Position numbers and translations under genes: made by a program
The notes under the pieces: model-generated
Databases searched by the model: none
What the model was told of the DNA's origin: nothing
What the model saw: the letters and a program-made list of their open reading frames with translations, nothing else
Shown here: piece after piece, positions 27,584 through 36,197 of the stretch
Numbering within the stretch: the stretch's first letter is position 1
Layout of the letters: each line of letters opens with the position of its first letter
Origin: an uncultured Bacteroidota bacterium
Lineage (GTDB): Bacteria > Bacteroidota > Bacteroidia > Chitinophagales > Chitinophagaceae
Length of the DNA: 58,175 nt
Reading direction: 5' to 3'
Assembly (NCBI GenBank): GCA_903929195.1
Contig: CAIYTT010000141.1
Coordinates: 1-58,175 of the forward strand

Positions 27584-29020
27584 TTATTGTTTCAGCCATT
27601 TTATTATAGTAGAAGTGGTTTCGTTACTTAATCTTATTAAATAAAAACCGTTTGCGATATTTAAATTAGTCATCTTTTTGTTGTCATTGCCAGCTTGCCA
27701 AATATCATGTCTTACTTTACGTCCCGATGCGTCATAAATATCAATATCTAAATTATTAAATACAGTTAAGGTAGCAAATAAATCAATTTCGTTACCGGAT
27801 GCTTGAGCTAAAGTAAATGTATTAGCAGTAGTATTAATGTCGTTTATTTTTGTTACATTCAGTGTAGATGAACCCCAACAGCCGTTAGAATCAACCAAAA
27901 CAGTATATGTTGTTATAGAATGCGAATAGGTGTAGGTATAATTATTATTTGTTGCACCGGTAATATTGCCGCCATTCGATTGCCACTGGTAACCTGTATA
28001 TGAACCGGTAACAGATAAACTATGCCCTGTTTTATGTATAACCGGATGTGGTGCGGCGTTAACTGTAACAGTTGTAGTTGTAGAATCTGTGCCACCTGCA
28101 TTATATACTTTTAGTTTTACAGCATAGCTTCCTGCCGTAGTAAAACATTGTACTAATGGTGTAGCATGAGGTGTAGTAATAGTAATGCCGGGTATTGACC
28201 ATGTAATGCTGTCTATAGTACCTGTACTTGTGCTGGTAAATGTAATGCAACTATCTTGGCATACAGTAGTAGCACTTGTTGTAAAAGCAGCATGTGGTGG
28301 CGTAACACTTGAACCAACTGTACTTAAGGATACGCTGTCAACAGCAAAAGAAGGGTCTGTACCCACACCGTCATCATTATTAACCCACCTGAAACCAATT
28401 TTAACATTCGGATTATTATTGGCACTTGTTGGTAATGCATACGTATAATGTGCCCATTGGCCTTGTACACCGCATAATAGCGTTTTGGGCGTATTTACCA
28501 ACAAGCTCCATGTAGTACCATCATAGTACCATACAGTACCGTCATCGTTCGTACCATCACCATTTTCAATATAATTGAAAGATAGTGTAATAGATGTTTT
28601 TCCTGTGCAATTAATAATTGGGGACTCTGCTCTGCGGTCTGTTGCCGGGGCACTCAATACACCTCCGGTACCACCAGCATCATAACTAGCACCATTATCA
28701 CCTACTGGTATTGTACTTGTTGTGCTTGAACCTATATGTAATGTTGCAAGCGTGGCTGTAGAGCTTACAGCTGCACAAGCAGTTCCACAAACCCCATTCG
28801 TATGTCCGTTTTCGGCACAACTTACATACCAAGGATTAAAATTAGCACCCTCTGTACCTGTAACAGTTAATGTCCAAGTACCGTTTGGCCCCGTGTAAGC
28901 AGTTACTAATTCTCCGGAAGTGCTGCCACTTTCAAAATTTTCTGTCCAAAAAATTTGTGCTTGGCTTGTATAGCTGCATAATAAAAAACTTACAGCAAAA
29001 ATTGTAAATAGTTTTTTCAT
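27584..29020 (-). CDS. Secreted protein with PKD-like domain and T9SS type A sorting domain
   Basis: A 478-residue protein with a signal peptide (ending TSQAQ, about residue 21). Residues ~22-235 form a MAM/jelly-roll-like domain (ITLSFNYIENGDGTNDDGTV; WWYYDG-type strands), a common sugar- or protein-binding module of T9SS cargos. A PKD-like domain covers ~240-325 (TVCQDSCITFTSTSTGTIDS, SYAVKLKVYNAGGTDST), followed by another Ig-like segment. The last ~75 residues are the type A sorting domain with LDIDIYDASGRKV and IANGFYLIRLSNE, ending TIIKWLKQ. No enzymatic motif is visible. It is likely an adhesive or matrix protein. Confidence 0.83.
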   Translation of the reverse strand: MKKLFTIFAVSFLLCSYTSQAQIFWTENFESGSTSGELVTAYTGPNGTWTLTVTGTEGANFNPWYVSCAENGHTNGVCGTACAAVSSTATLATLHIGSSTTSTIPVGDNGASYDAGGTGGVLSAPATDRRAESPIINCTGKTSITLSFNYIENGDGTNDDGTVWYYDGTTWSLLVNTPKTLLCGVQGQWAHYTYALPTSANNNPNVKIGFRWVNNDDGVGTDPSFAVDSVSLSTVGSSVTPPHAAFTTSATTVCQDSCITFTSTSTGTIDSITWSIPGITITTPHATPLVQCFTTAGSYAVKLKVYNAGGTDSTTTTVTVNAAPHPVIHKTGHSLSVTGSYTGYQWQSNGGNITGATNNNYTYTYSHSITTYTVLVDSNGCWGSSTLNVTKINDINTTANTFTLAQASGNEIDLFATLTVFNNLDIDIYDASGRKVRHDIWQAGNDNKKMTNLNIANGFYLIRLSNETTSTIIKWLKQ

Positions 29021-29099
29021 ATTTTTTTGTTTTGCTAAAAGTAATTAAAATTTGTATAAGTAAAAATTTTTCAAGCGAAAAAATTAATAAAAAATTGTT

Positions 29100-29840
29100 T
29101 TACCAACCTAATAATGCTTTCATTCGTGCAAAACCTGTTTTACTTACCAATACTTTTGCACCACAATGCAAAATAGCAATATGGCTTTCTTTTTCATAAG
29201 GTTCAATCCTTAATAATTGACTTACTTGTATAAGGTAAGACCTATGTGTACGAATAAATTGTTGTGGGTCAAGAGATTGTTCTATATGTGTTAATGTTGC
29301 TTTTTTTAAGAAGCTGCCATTTTCTGTTACTATTTTTATGTAGTCATCATTTGCTTCTACATATTGAATATCTTTTGCCGGTATAATTCTTATAAATCCA
29401 TTATCTTTTACAACTATCCTATGTTGATAGCCTTCAAAAACAGGGTTTTCAAATAATGAATTTAGCTTTTGTGGTTCTTTGCCTGCATTATATTGAAACC
29501 ATTTTTGTACGGCTAAATTAAAACGGTCTCTTTTTATCGGTTTTAATAAATAATCTAAAGCGTTTGCTTCAAAGGCTTTAAGTGCATACTCATCAAATGC
29601 TGTTGTAAAGATAACTGATGGTGGATTATCTAATAGTTCAAGCATTTCGAAACCATTAAGCCGAGGCATTTGTATATCTAAAAAAATAAGGTCTGGTTGA
29701 TGTTCCTGTATTGCCTTAAAAGCTTCAAAACCATCACCGCATTCTTCTACAACTTCTAAGTCTAAGAAGGGATTAATATAATTTCCTAATAATTGCCTTG
29801 CTAAAGGTTCATCATCTATCAATAGTACTTTGTAGCTCAT
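29100..29840 (-). CDS. LytTR-family response regulator
   Basis: A 246-residue transcription regulator. The receiver domain (1-~120) has the acidic pocket LIDDEP (Asp9, Asp10), the phospho-acceptor Asp55 in IFLDIQMPRLNG and the late Lys in YLLKPIKRD. The C-terminal LytTR DNA-binding domain (~145-245) shows YVEANDDYIKIVTENG and FIRTHRSYLIQVSQL. It overlaps the kinase gene by 29 bp, so the two are a matched pair. LytTR regulators of this type usually control envelope or exopolysaccharide genes; the LiaF-like gene in the same cluster fits an envelope-stress role. Confidence 0.93.
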   Translation of the reverse strand: MSYKVLLIDDEPLARQLLGNYINPFLDLEVVEECGDGFEAFKAIQEHQPDLIFLDIQMPRLNGFEMLELLDNPPSVIFTTAFDEYALKAFEANALDYLLKPIKRDRFNLAVQKWFQYNAGKEPQKLNSLFENPVFEGYQHRIVVKDNGFIRIIPAKDIQYVEANDDYIKIVTENGSFLKKATLTHIEQSLDPQQFIRTHRSYLIQVSQLLRIEPYEKESHIAILHCGAKVLVSKTGFARMKALLGW

Positions 29841-30864
29841 GTTGCGGAATTTTTATTATAGTAGTAAACAAATGTTCCTCTTTTTTTGTTTCAAGTAAGT
29901 CGGCTCGGGCATAAAGAAGATATAGCCTACGTTTTATACCCGCCAAACCGAAGCCTGTACCTTGCGGCGGCTGGCTATTTACATCATAAGGATTTGTAAT
30001 TGTTAATATAAGTAAAGAACCATCAAGATGTATGTTTACCGAAATTGTAACTTTGCCTGTATTGCCGTATAAACCAAATTTTATTGCATTTTCAATAACC
30101 GGTTGTAGTAAATAAGGCGGTATTTTTGCATCGTCGGTATATTCTTTTTCAAAATTTACTATCAATCTGTTCCCAAAGCGTATGGATTCTATATCAAGAT
30201 ATGATTGTATATAGTTAAGCTCATCTGCAATTGGCATATATTCTTCTGATTCTCTTTTTACGGAACTACGTAAAAAATCGGATAACTTGCCTACCATTTC
30301 AATTGCTTTTTCAGGTGCAATAAGTATTAATGCACTTAAAGAATTCATGCTATTGTATAAAAAATGAGGTTGTAATTGTTGTCTTAGTTTAAATAGTTCC
30401 GCCTCTTTTATTAAAATAGATGCATCTGTTTGATTTAGATACCTGCTTTCAGACAGTTTTATTATTTTGCCCATTGCTGCATTGGTAGCCATCCAGCAGT
30501 TAAATAGCAGTACAAAAATAAATCGGATTGCTATTGTTTTATTAAACCATAGCAGATATGCTTCGTTGCTATTATTTGTAACCCATTTTGTAGTTTCAAA
30601 AGTGAGCAATGTAACACCGGCACTAAAAAGTATAGCTATTGCAAGCGAATATAGGTAGATTACCGCTGTTGTTGGATAGGCTCTTATACTTAAAATAATA
30701 CTCCATACACCTATACTTAATATAACATTGCTAATAATGGTATCTTGAATTGCAATTGGAAGGTCGAAACTAAAACTATAATAAAAAACATAAAAGTGCA
30801 AACCCACTACCGCTAGAAAAAGCAATAATATAAATAAATAAATATTTTTTTTTATAGCACGCAA
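29812..30864 (-). CDS. LytS/YehU-type sensor histidine kinase
   Basis: A 350-residue membrane kinase. Four hydrophobic segments lie in residues ~8-130. The His_kinase (PF06580-like) domain follows with the phospho-acceptor His167 in LQPHFLYNSMNSL. The ATPase lobe contains YLLQPVIENAIKFGLYG (N box) and GTGFGLAGIKRRL (G box). No separate extracellular sensor domain is present, so sensing is likely through the membrane segments or a partner. The 3' end overlaps the regulator gene. It is preceded by a hairpin that separates it from the DUF4288 gene. Confidence 0.92.
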   Translation of the reverse strand: MRAIKKNIYLFILLLFLAVVGLHFYVFYYSFSFDLPIAIQDTIISNVILSIGVWSIILSIRAYPTTAVIYLYSLAIAILFSAGVTLLTFETTKWVTNNSNEAYLLWFNKTIAIRFIFVLLFNCWMATNAAMGKIIKLSESRYLNQTDASILIKEAELFKLRQQLQPHFLYNSMNSLSALILIAPEKAIEMVGKLSDFLRSSVKRESEEYMPIADELNYIQSYLDIESIRFGNRLIVNFEKEYTDDAKIPPYLLQPVIENAIKFGLYGNTGKVTISVNIHLDGSLLILTITNPYDVNSQPPQGTGFGLAGIKRRLYLLYARADLLETKKEEHLFTTIIKIPQHELQSTIDR

Positions 30865-30890
30865 TTGCTTTTAGTATTAAAGTATTTTTT

Positions 30891-30940
30891 TTGAATAAAA
30901 AATACACTTATAAAAATTAGTAAATGTATTTTTTATTCAA
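30891..30940 (-). terminator. Internal hairpin between DUF4288 and kinase genes
   Basis: Perfect 16-bp inverted repeat (30891-30906 and 30925-30940, TTGAATAAAAAATACA and its complement) with an 18-nt loop and a T8 run just beyond on the minus strand. It may end or attenuate transcription between the DUF4288 gene and the kinase gene. Confidence 0.65.
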
Positions 30941-30974
30941 TTTTGCATTTGTGTAATTACTGAAATTCATTTAT

Positions 30975-31271
30975 TTAAACTGTCCACACAGGTGCTGCAA
31001 CTAATTCTGCTTCTCTAACCATTGAAAAGAGTAAACCGCCATTTTTTAATTCTATTGGCTGTAAATCCTTTATTGCCAGCATACGCCAACAAATTGTGCG
31101 TCCTAAACGGTCTATAAAAGTAGCTTCTTCATTTTTGCCGGTTATTCTTGCCTCCAATAAAGCCTCCCTTTCATTGGCTGCATATACAAGTCTCCATTGT
31201 TCCTCGTATTGGTCGGTTGGTAATCCTTCGCATTCAATGCGATAAATAATTTGTGCTGTATATGATGTCAT
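30975..31271 (-). CDS. DUF4288-like small protein
   Basis: A 98-residue cytosolic protein with no signal or membrane segment. The layout (YTAQIIYRIECEG, then EEQWRLVYAANEREALLEAR, then a hydrophobic C-terminal strand) resembles the DUF4288 family, which has no assigned biochemical function. It sits 24 bp downstream of the LiaF-like gene on the same strand and ahead of the two-component genes, so it is probably part of one envelope-stress unit. The family call is from memory of its pattern and should be treated as moderate. Confidence 0.65.
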   Translation of the reverse strand: MTSYTAQIIYRIECEGLPTDQYEEQWRLVYAANEREALLEARITGKNEEATFIDRLGRTICWRMLAIKDLQPIELKNGGLLFSMVREAELVAAPVWTV

Positions 31272-31295
31272 AAGTATGGATGTTTTATTATATAA

Positions 31296-32069
31296 TTAAT
31301 ATGATTTTATTTCTATGTTTCCAAAAGATACATTACCTCTTAGTATTAAAATCTTTTTAGTATCAATGTTTGTTCCGGTTTGCAAAGTTCTTTCATCTTC
31401 TACATTGCCGAAAGAAGGTCTTATTTCGTTTTGAATAATCCAGTGCGAAGGAACAACCATTTCTACACCACCAAATGACACTCTAAAATCAAGGATTACG
31501 GAAGGCTCATTAAAATCAGCTTGGCTTAGATTTAATTCGCAACCGCCAAAACTTACAGATATAGTGCCTCCTTGAAAATTTTTGGTAGTTATCAATTCTT
31601 TTCTACCTCCAAAAATTACTTCAATATCTAAACTCCCTTCAGTACTAATTGTAGAATTTATTATTGATTTTGGAAAACAACTTTGTTTTCTAGGGCGAAA
31701 TACGACCACGATGCCGGCAAGAATAACAAAAATAGGAACTACTAATTCACTTGATGAGTGATTCCCGATTTGAAAAGGTGGAATTAAATTAAAAATACCT
31801 ACTAAAATAAGAACCCACCATGCATTATTACGGAAATTATGTTTTATACCAATCAGTAAACCAACGAGTATCATAAAAACAGGCCACATGCTATATATGT
31901 GAAAAAAGGAAAAAATTCCTAATGTTTTTAATAGAAGCACTAACCCAATAACTACAATAATAACACCTGTAAAAATTCTGAAATTTTTTCTTTTTTCAAA
32001 GTAATTACTTTCGTAATCTTCAAAATTCCTTGAATACTTGTCTTCACCAAAATATCTGTTGTTTCGCAT
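31296..32069 (-). CDS. LiaF-like membrane protein
   Basis: A 257-residue protein. Residues ~30-125 hold about four hydrophobic segments of the LiaI/LiaF transmembrane type (FTGVIIVVIGLVLLLKTLG, MWPVFMILVGLLIGI). The C-terminal ~120 residues form a repetitive beta structure with three similar turns (VIFGGRKELI, VSFGGCELNL, VSFGGVEMVV), like the right-handed helix of LiaF C-terminal domains. LiaF proteins act as inhibitors in cell-envelope stress signalling in Firmicutes. Here the gene heads a cluster with DUF4288, a LytS-type kinase and a LytTR regulator, a co-occurrence that suggests the same circuit. Confidence 0.8.
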   Translation of the reverse strand: MRNNRYFGEDKYSRNFEDYESNYFEKRKNFRIFTGVIIVVIGLVLLLKTLGIFSFFHIYSMWPVFMILVGLLIGIKHNFRNNAWWVLILVGIFNLIPPFQIGNHSSSELVVPIFVILAGIVVVFRPRKQSCFPKSIINSTISTEGSLDIEVIFGGRKELITTKNFQGGTISVSFGGCELNLSQADFNEPSVILDFRVSFGGVEMVVPSHWIIQNEIRPSFGNVEDERTLQTGTNIDTKKILILRGNVSFGNIEIKSY

Positions 32070-32089
32070 ATCTATTTGTATTTTCAGGA

Positions 32090-32118
32090 CAAAAATACAT
32101 ACAGCAAAAACCGTGCAA
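32090..32118 (-). promoter_or_regulatory. Bacteroidota-type promoter of the liaF-like cluster
   Basis: On the minus strand TTTTG ends at 32116, an 18-bp spacer follows, then TATTTTTG (32097-32090), a full match to TAnnTTTG. Transcription would start near 32083, about 14 nt before the ATG at 32069. Confidence 0.6.
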
Positions 32119-32318
32119 AAGTCTAATTAGGCAAGAAAATATTTTAAGTAGGCGAATGAGGTTTATTTGTCGGTAATTGAAAATAAATTTTTGTATTTCT
32201 GTAAATAGATTGTTTGTTGTTAAAAAGTAAGCATCTACTTTTCCGATTTATATTCTTGTTATTGGTTAGTTATTAGGCGGGTATTTGTATTTTCAGAACT
32301 AACATTTTTTTGATACAA

Positions 32319-32962
32319 TTATATCTTTTCTGCTATTAGCATATAATAATTAAATATGAAATTTTTTTTAAGACAGATTGTGGATAGTACTTTAATGCCC
32401 TCCATTTCAAGCAACTAAATATATTCCTCTTTATTATATTGATGAGGGTGTAGAATATCGCATTGTAAAAACCTGAAAAGTTTCTTTAAAAACGTATAAT
32501 TATGAGCATCTATACTTGCAATTATTTTACCATTAGTTTTTGCTAATTTAGATAATACTAAAAAACCGGTTTTAATATTACTTACATGATTAATTGCATT
32601 CATGCAAAAAACATAATCAAATTGTTCTTTAGTTTCAAAATCTTCAATTGCAGCTTTTATAAAGGTTACATTTGGGTATTTTTTTTGTGAAAAGATAGAC
32701 AGATTTTGCTCGTAATCGTCAAGTAATGGGTCAACCGCAGTTAAATTATTATCAGGAAATGGTAAGTATAAACCGGAAGGTCCGCAACCCATATCAATCA
32801 GTGTGTTGTTATTTTTTACTTCAAATATAGTAGCACACTCTTTCAATATTCGCTCCCAATAAAGTTTTTTTTGTATAAGTAATTGGCCTCGTTTTTATTT
32901 CGGATATAAAAACGCCACCAAAATAGTTCAAAAAGTTGTGCAATATTCCACCTTAATTTCAT
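32319..32962 (-). pseudogene. Class I SAM-dependent methyltransferase, broken by a frameshift and an amber codon
   Basis: An originally ~214-residue methyltransferase in three pieces. An ATG at 32962 opens a frame reading MKLRWNIAQLFELFWWRFYI. It runs into TGA at 32845-32843 after a run of eight A (32872-32865). A shift of one base in that run joins it to the open frame containing LYWERILKECATIF and then motif I LIDMGCGPSG, followed by FDYVFCMNAINHVSN and KIIASIDAHNYTF. That frame meets TAG at 32417-32415. Past the TAG, in the same frame, LLEMEGIKVLSTICLKKNF and YYMLIAEKI continue to TAA at 32321-32319, which looks like the normal methyltransferase tail. Two lesions indicate an inactive gene, unless one is a sequence error. 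Confidence 0.85.
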
Positions 32963-33285
32963 GTAAATCAGCTATAAAAAATATTTAGATAAATAAAGGT
33001 TTATTACTTGCAAGGTAGTTATAAAAATTATTTTTACATTCATTTAAATTTTTATCAATTAAGTAGTCTATTATATCTTAGAATCAATAAGTATTACAAA
33101 ATTTTAAAATAAATAATTAGCTTTGTTGAATAATTAAATGATATGGAACAGATAGATTCATTAGCAAAAATATAACCTATTTACCAAATTGGTTTGAAAT
33201 AAAATATTTTTATTTTATCAATAAGTATCTAAATTATATAATTATAAGACAGTACATTTGTATATATTAATTACTAACTAAAAAT
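32963..33285. other. Very AT-rich intergenic region with a possible gene stub
   Basis: 323 bp. A full TAGCTTTG box (33118-33125, plus strand) is followed by ATG at 33143 and only ten codons (MEQIDSLAKI) before a stop. A one-base insertion would extend it by about 30 codons. A second box, TACATTTG at 33253-33260, is the likely promoter element of the transglutaminase-like gene. Confidence 0.35.
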
Positions 33286-34287
33286 ATGAAATATTATTTT
33301 GTTATTTTCCAATTATTATTGTTTCATTCGGCTTTTTCTCAAGTTAAAGAACTATCACATGTTGATAAGAAGGCATCTTTAATAGGATATTATCTTATAG
33401 ACGAATTACATGATAAACTGGAAATAAAATCTTATTCGGATTCTGAAAAAGTAAGGTCTTTTTATTATTGGATTACCCAACACATAAGTTATGATGTAGC
33501 TGAATTTCACTGGACAGGATATGTAGCACCAAAACGTGTACATTCTACAGATAGTTTAGAAAATATAAAATTACATCTGAATGATTATGGTGCTTATGTT
33601 CTTAAAAGAAAAAAAGGTGTTTGCGAAGGCTATGCAACTATTTTTAAGCTATTGTGCGACCGTTCTAATATTGAGTGTGTTATAATACATGGGTGCGGAA
33701 AAACAGATGTATGTTCTATCGGGCAATCACTAACAGAAAATCATGCATGGAATGCAGTTAAAATAAATGGGAAATGGCAATTAATAGATGCATGTTGGGC
33801 AAGTGGCTTTTGCGACAATATGGTAACGAAGTTTACAAAACAACTAAATGAGAATTACTACCTTGCACCACCTGATAGGCTAATCTATGACCATTATCCT
33901 ACAGATACACAATGGACTTTGTTGGCAAAACCACCATCAAAAAAAGAATTTGAGAATTTCCCTGTTCTTTTTTCCAGAAAAAACAAAGTCAAATTTGATT
34001 CAACCAGCCTAATGGGAAATATAATTGCACATTTGGGCGATACCTTAACAATAAAAGTAGAGGTTTTATCAGAAAATCTTACCCAAGGCAATTATATTTC
34101 ATGTATTGACGCATTTGACGAAAAAGGGGAAATGATTCCACGCTCAATTACATCTACAAATCAGACTTTTAACAAAGACGGAAATAAACTTACTTATACC
34201 TATCGCGTTGGGGCTAAAAATAGTAGCCTGCTTTACTTGGCTTATGGTTCGGAATATGTTGCTGCATATAGACTACAGGTTAAGTAA
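33286..34287 (+). CDS. Exported transglutaminase-like domain protein
   Basis: A 333-residue protein with a signal peptide (ending SAFSQ, about residue 19). The transglutaminase/protease-like core covers ~25-185 and shows the Cys-His-Asp triad in order: Cys near 114 in KGVCEGYATIFKLL, His near 153 in ENHAWNAVKI and Asp near 168 in WQLIDACWASG. This resembles the kyphoscoliosis-peptidase type. The C-terminal ~110 residues form a beta-sandwich (LTIKVEVLSENLTQGNYISC). The substrate is unknown; such enzymes may act as proteases or protein cross-linkers in the periplasm. All three catalytic residues are present, so it is likely active. Confidence 0.85.
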   Translation: MKYYFVIFQLLLFHSAFSQVKELSHVDKKASLIGYYLIDELHDKLEIKSYSDSEKVRSFYYWITQHISYDVAEFHWTGYVAPKRVHSTDSLENIKLHLNDYGAYVLKRKKGVCEGYATIFKLLCDRSNIECVIIHGCGKTDVCSIGQSLTENHAWNAVKINGKWQLIDACWASGFCDNMVTKFTKQLNENYYLAPPDRLIYDHYPTDTQWTLLAKPPSKKEFENFPVLFSRKNKVKFDSTSLMGNIIAHLGDTLTIKVEVLSENLTQGNYISCIDAFDEKGEMIPRSITSTNQTFNKDGNKLTYTYRVGAKNSSLLYLAYGSEYVAAYRLQVK

Positions 34288-34308
34288 GTAACACAATTGC
34301 TACAAACA

Positions 34309-34341
34309 AACTAAAACCCACTGTAGAAGCGGGTTTTAGTT
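34309..34341. terminator. Bidirectional hairpin terminator
   Basis: Perfect 11-bp inverted repeat (34309-34319 and 34331-34341, AACTAAAACCC / GGGTTTTAGTT), 11-nt loop. It lies between the convergent transglutaminase-like and pepD genes. Confidence 0.75.
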
Positions 34342-34375
34342 GAAATTTTTTTGAAAATCAATATAAGTTTAATAA

Positions 34376-35833
34376 TTATTTTCTCGGTATTCGTTTTAAA
34401 GTTTCCAATAAATAGTTCCAGAATTTTTGAACAGAGGAAATTTGCACACATTCATCGGGTGAATGGGGACCAAAAATATTTGGACCAAAAGAAATCATTT
34501 GAACATCCGGATAATTAGTGCCCAAAATCCCGCATTCTAGTCCTGCATGTACTGCATTTACATGGGCAGGCTCCTGAAACATCTCCATATATAGTTCCGA
34601 CATCAGTTTTACAATCGGAGCATCGGTTCTTGGTTGCCAACCCGGATAAGAACCACTCAAATTTACACTTGCGTGCATTAATTCAAACGTACTGGTAATG
34701 GCATTTGCTAAGTCTTGTTTTTCGCTATCAACGGAGCTACGTGTTAGGCATTGTATATTAAATGTCCCATCTGCTACTAATACACGAGCCAAATTATTAG
34801 AGCTTTGTACCAGTCCGTTAATTTCAGGACTCATGCGGTAAATACCGTTAGGACAGGCATAAATGGCACGTAGCAATTTATGTTGAAACCCGGACTCAAA
34901 TACAGAGACAGGTAGTGGAGCATTATCAATTGTAACACTAAATTTAGGGTCTGTAATTTTATATTCTTCTTTTATAATTTGTGCATGAGTGTTCACTTTT
35001 TCCAGTATTTTGGTCGCATTTACATCATAAACTACAATCGTTGCTACCGACTCTCTAGGAATAGCATTGCGCAGGCTACCGCCATTTATACTTGCAATGT
35101 TAATTCTATATTCATCACTAAGATTCAACAGTATGCGGTTCATTATTTTGTTGGCATTACCCCTTCCCAAATGAATTTCTGCACCTGAATGGCCACCTGT
35201 TAGTCCCTTTACAGAAATGGTAAATGCAACACTGTTACTAGTTCTTACCTGCGTGTAGTTACCTGTTGCTGTAATATCAATACCACCGGCGCAACCAATA
35301 GTTAGTTCGTTATCGGCTTCCGTATCCAAATTCAACAGTATTTTGCCTTCAAGTAGGCCGCCTTTTAGAGATAAAGCTCCGGTCATTCCGGTTTCTTCAT
35401 CAATTGTAAAAAGTGCTTCTATTGCAGGATGTGGAATATCTTTGGCAGCTAATAAAGACATAATAGACGCAACACCAATGCCATTGTCGGCACCAAGCGT
35501 AGTACCGTTTGCTCTTACCCAATCGCCATCAACAAACATCTCAATACCTTGTGTAGCAAAGTTGAAGTTTGTATCGCTATTTTTCTGGTGTACCATATCC
35601 AAATGGCTTTGAAGCACTACTGTTTGGTGGTCTTCCATGCCGCTTGTAGCAGGTTTTTTAATTATTACATTCCCCACGGCATCAACTAAAGTTTCCAATT
35701 TCAGCCCTTCTCCGAAAGCCTTCATAAAAGCGATAACTCTTTCTTCTTTTTTCGATGGTCTAGGTACTGCATTCAAATCAGCAAAATGGTTCCACAAAAC
35801 CATTGGTTCTAACAATCTTATTTGTTCATTCAT
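34376..35833 (-). CDS. pepD: Cytosolic non-specific dipeptidase PepD (aminoacyl-histidine dipeptidase, M20)
   Basis: A 485-residue metallopeptidase that cleaves dipeptides, including Xaa-His, in the cytosol. Metal and catalytic motifs of family M20C are in order: QSHLDMVHQK near residue 80, LGADNGIGVA near 118 (bridging Asp) and TIDEETGMTGAL near 149 (catalytic Glu and ligand). The dimerisation/lid insert contains GLTGGHSGAEIHLGRGNANK. AVHAGLECGILG and ISFGPNIFGPHSPDE supply the remaining ligands near the C-terminus. Length and ends match the family. There is no signal peptide. Confidence 0.95.
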   Translation of the reverse strand: MNEQIRLLEPMVLWNHFADLNAVPRPSKKEERVIAFMKAFGEGLKLETLVDAVGNVIIKKPATSGMEDHQTVVLQSHLDMVHQKNSDTNFNFATQGIEMFVDGDWVRANGTTLGADNGIGVASIMSLLAAKDIPHPAIEALFTIDEETGMTGALSLKGGLLEGKILLNLDTEADNELTIGCAGGIDITATGNYTQVRTSNSVAFTISVKGLTGGHSGAEIHLGRGNANKIMNRILLNLSDEYRINIASINGGSLRNAIPRESVATIVVYDVNATKILEKVNTHAQIIKEEYKITDPKFSVTIDNAPLPVSVFESGFQHKLLRAIYACPNGIYRMSPEINGLVQSSNNLARVLVADGTFNIQCLTRSSVDSEKQDLANAITSTFELMHASVNLSGSYPGWQPRTDAPIVKLMSELYMEMFQEPAHVNAVHAGLECGILGTNYPDVQMISFGPNIFGPHSPDECVQISSVQKFWNYLLETLKRIPRK

Positions 35834-36197
35834 GTCTAATAAGTTTAGGTGTTAAAAGTAAGCATTAATAATTAGACAGCATAGTGGGGGAATTTGGAGA
35901 TGCTTTGATATGTATATTGTAAATAATAAATTTATATAAAGTAACTATATCCTCTCTAATATTGTTATCCAATTATTGAATCGTGGTGACTTAGCTCGAA
36001 TACGTTCTAAACCGATTGCTTCGGCAAGTATATTTCCATATGCTAAAATATTTTAAATTATTTTTTGTCATGCAATTTATTGTGAATGTTATTCATTGCA
36101 ATATATGCATAAACTACTCATCCTCAAAAAATAATCCTATTTTTCAAATAACATTCAAAATTGTAGGATTTATTCTATTAGATATAAATATATTTCT
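35834..36197. other. Intergenic region with a possible coding scrap
   Basis: 364 bp between pepD and the HTH gene, both on the minus strand. Positions 36049-35945 on the minus strand encode ILAYGNILAEAIGLERIR and on to a TAG with no start codon, which resembles the end of a lost gene. A weak hairpin (36133-36139 / 36164-36170) may terminate the HTH gene. Confidence 0.35.

Noticed and set aside
32864-32870. A_AAA_AAC heptamer as a programmed -1 frameshift site
   Set aside because: The frame and position fit, but the same gene also carries an in-frame TAG followed by normal-looking sequence, so decay or sequence error is more likely. No clear downstream stem is visible.
36133-36170. Hairpin AATCCTA / TAGGATT after the HTH gene
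   Set aside because: Only 7 bp with a 24-nt loop in AT-rich DNA; too weak to call a terminator on its own.
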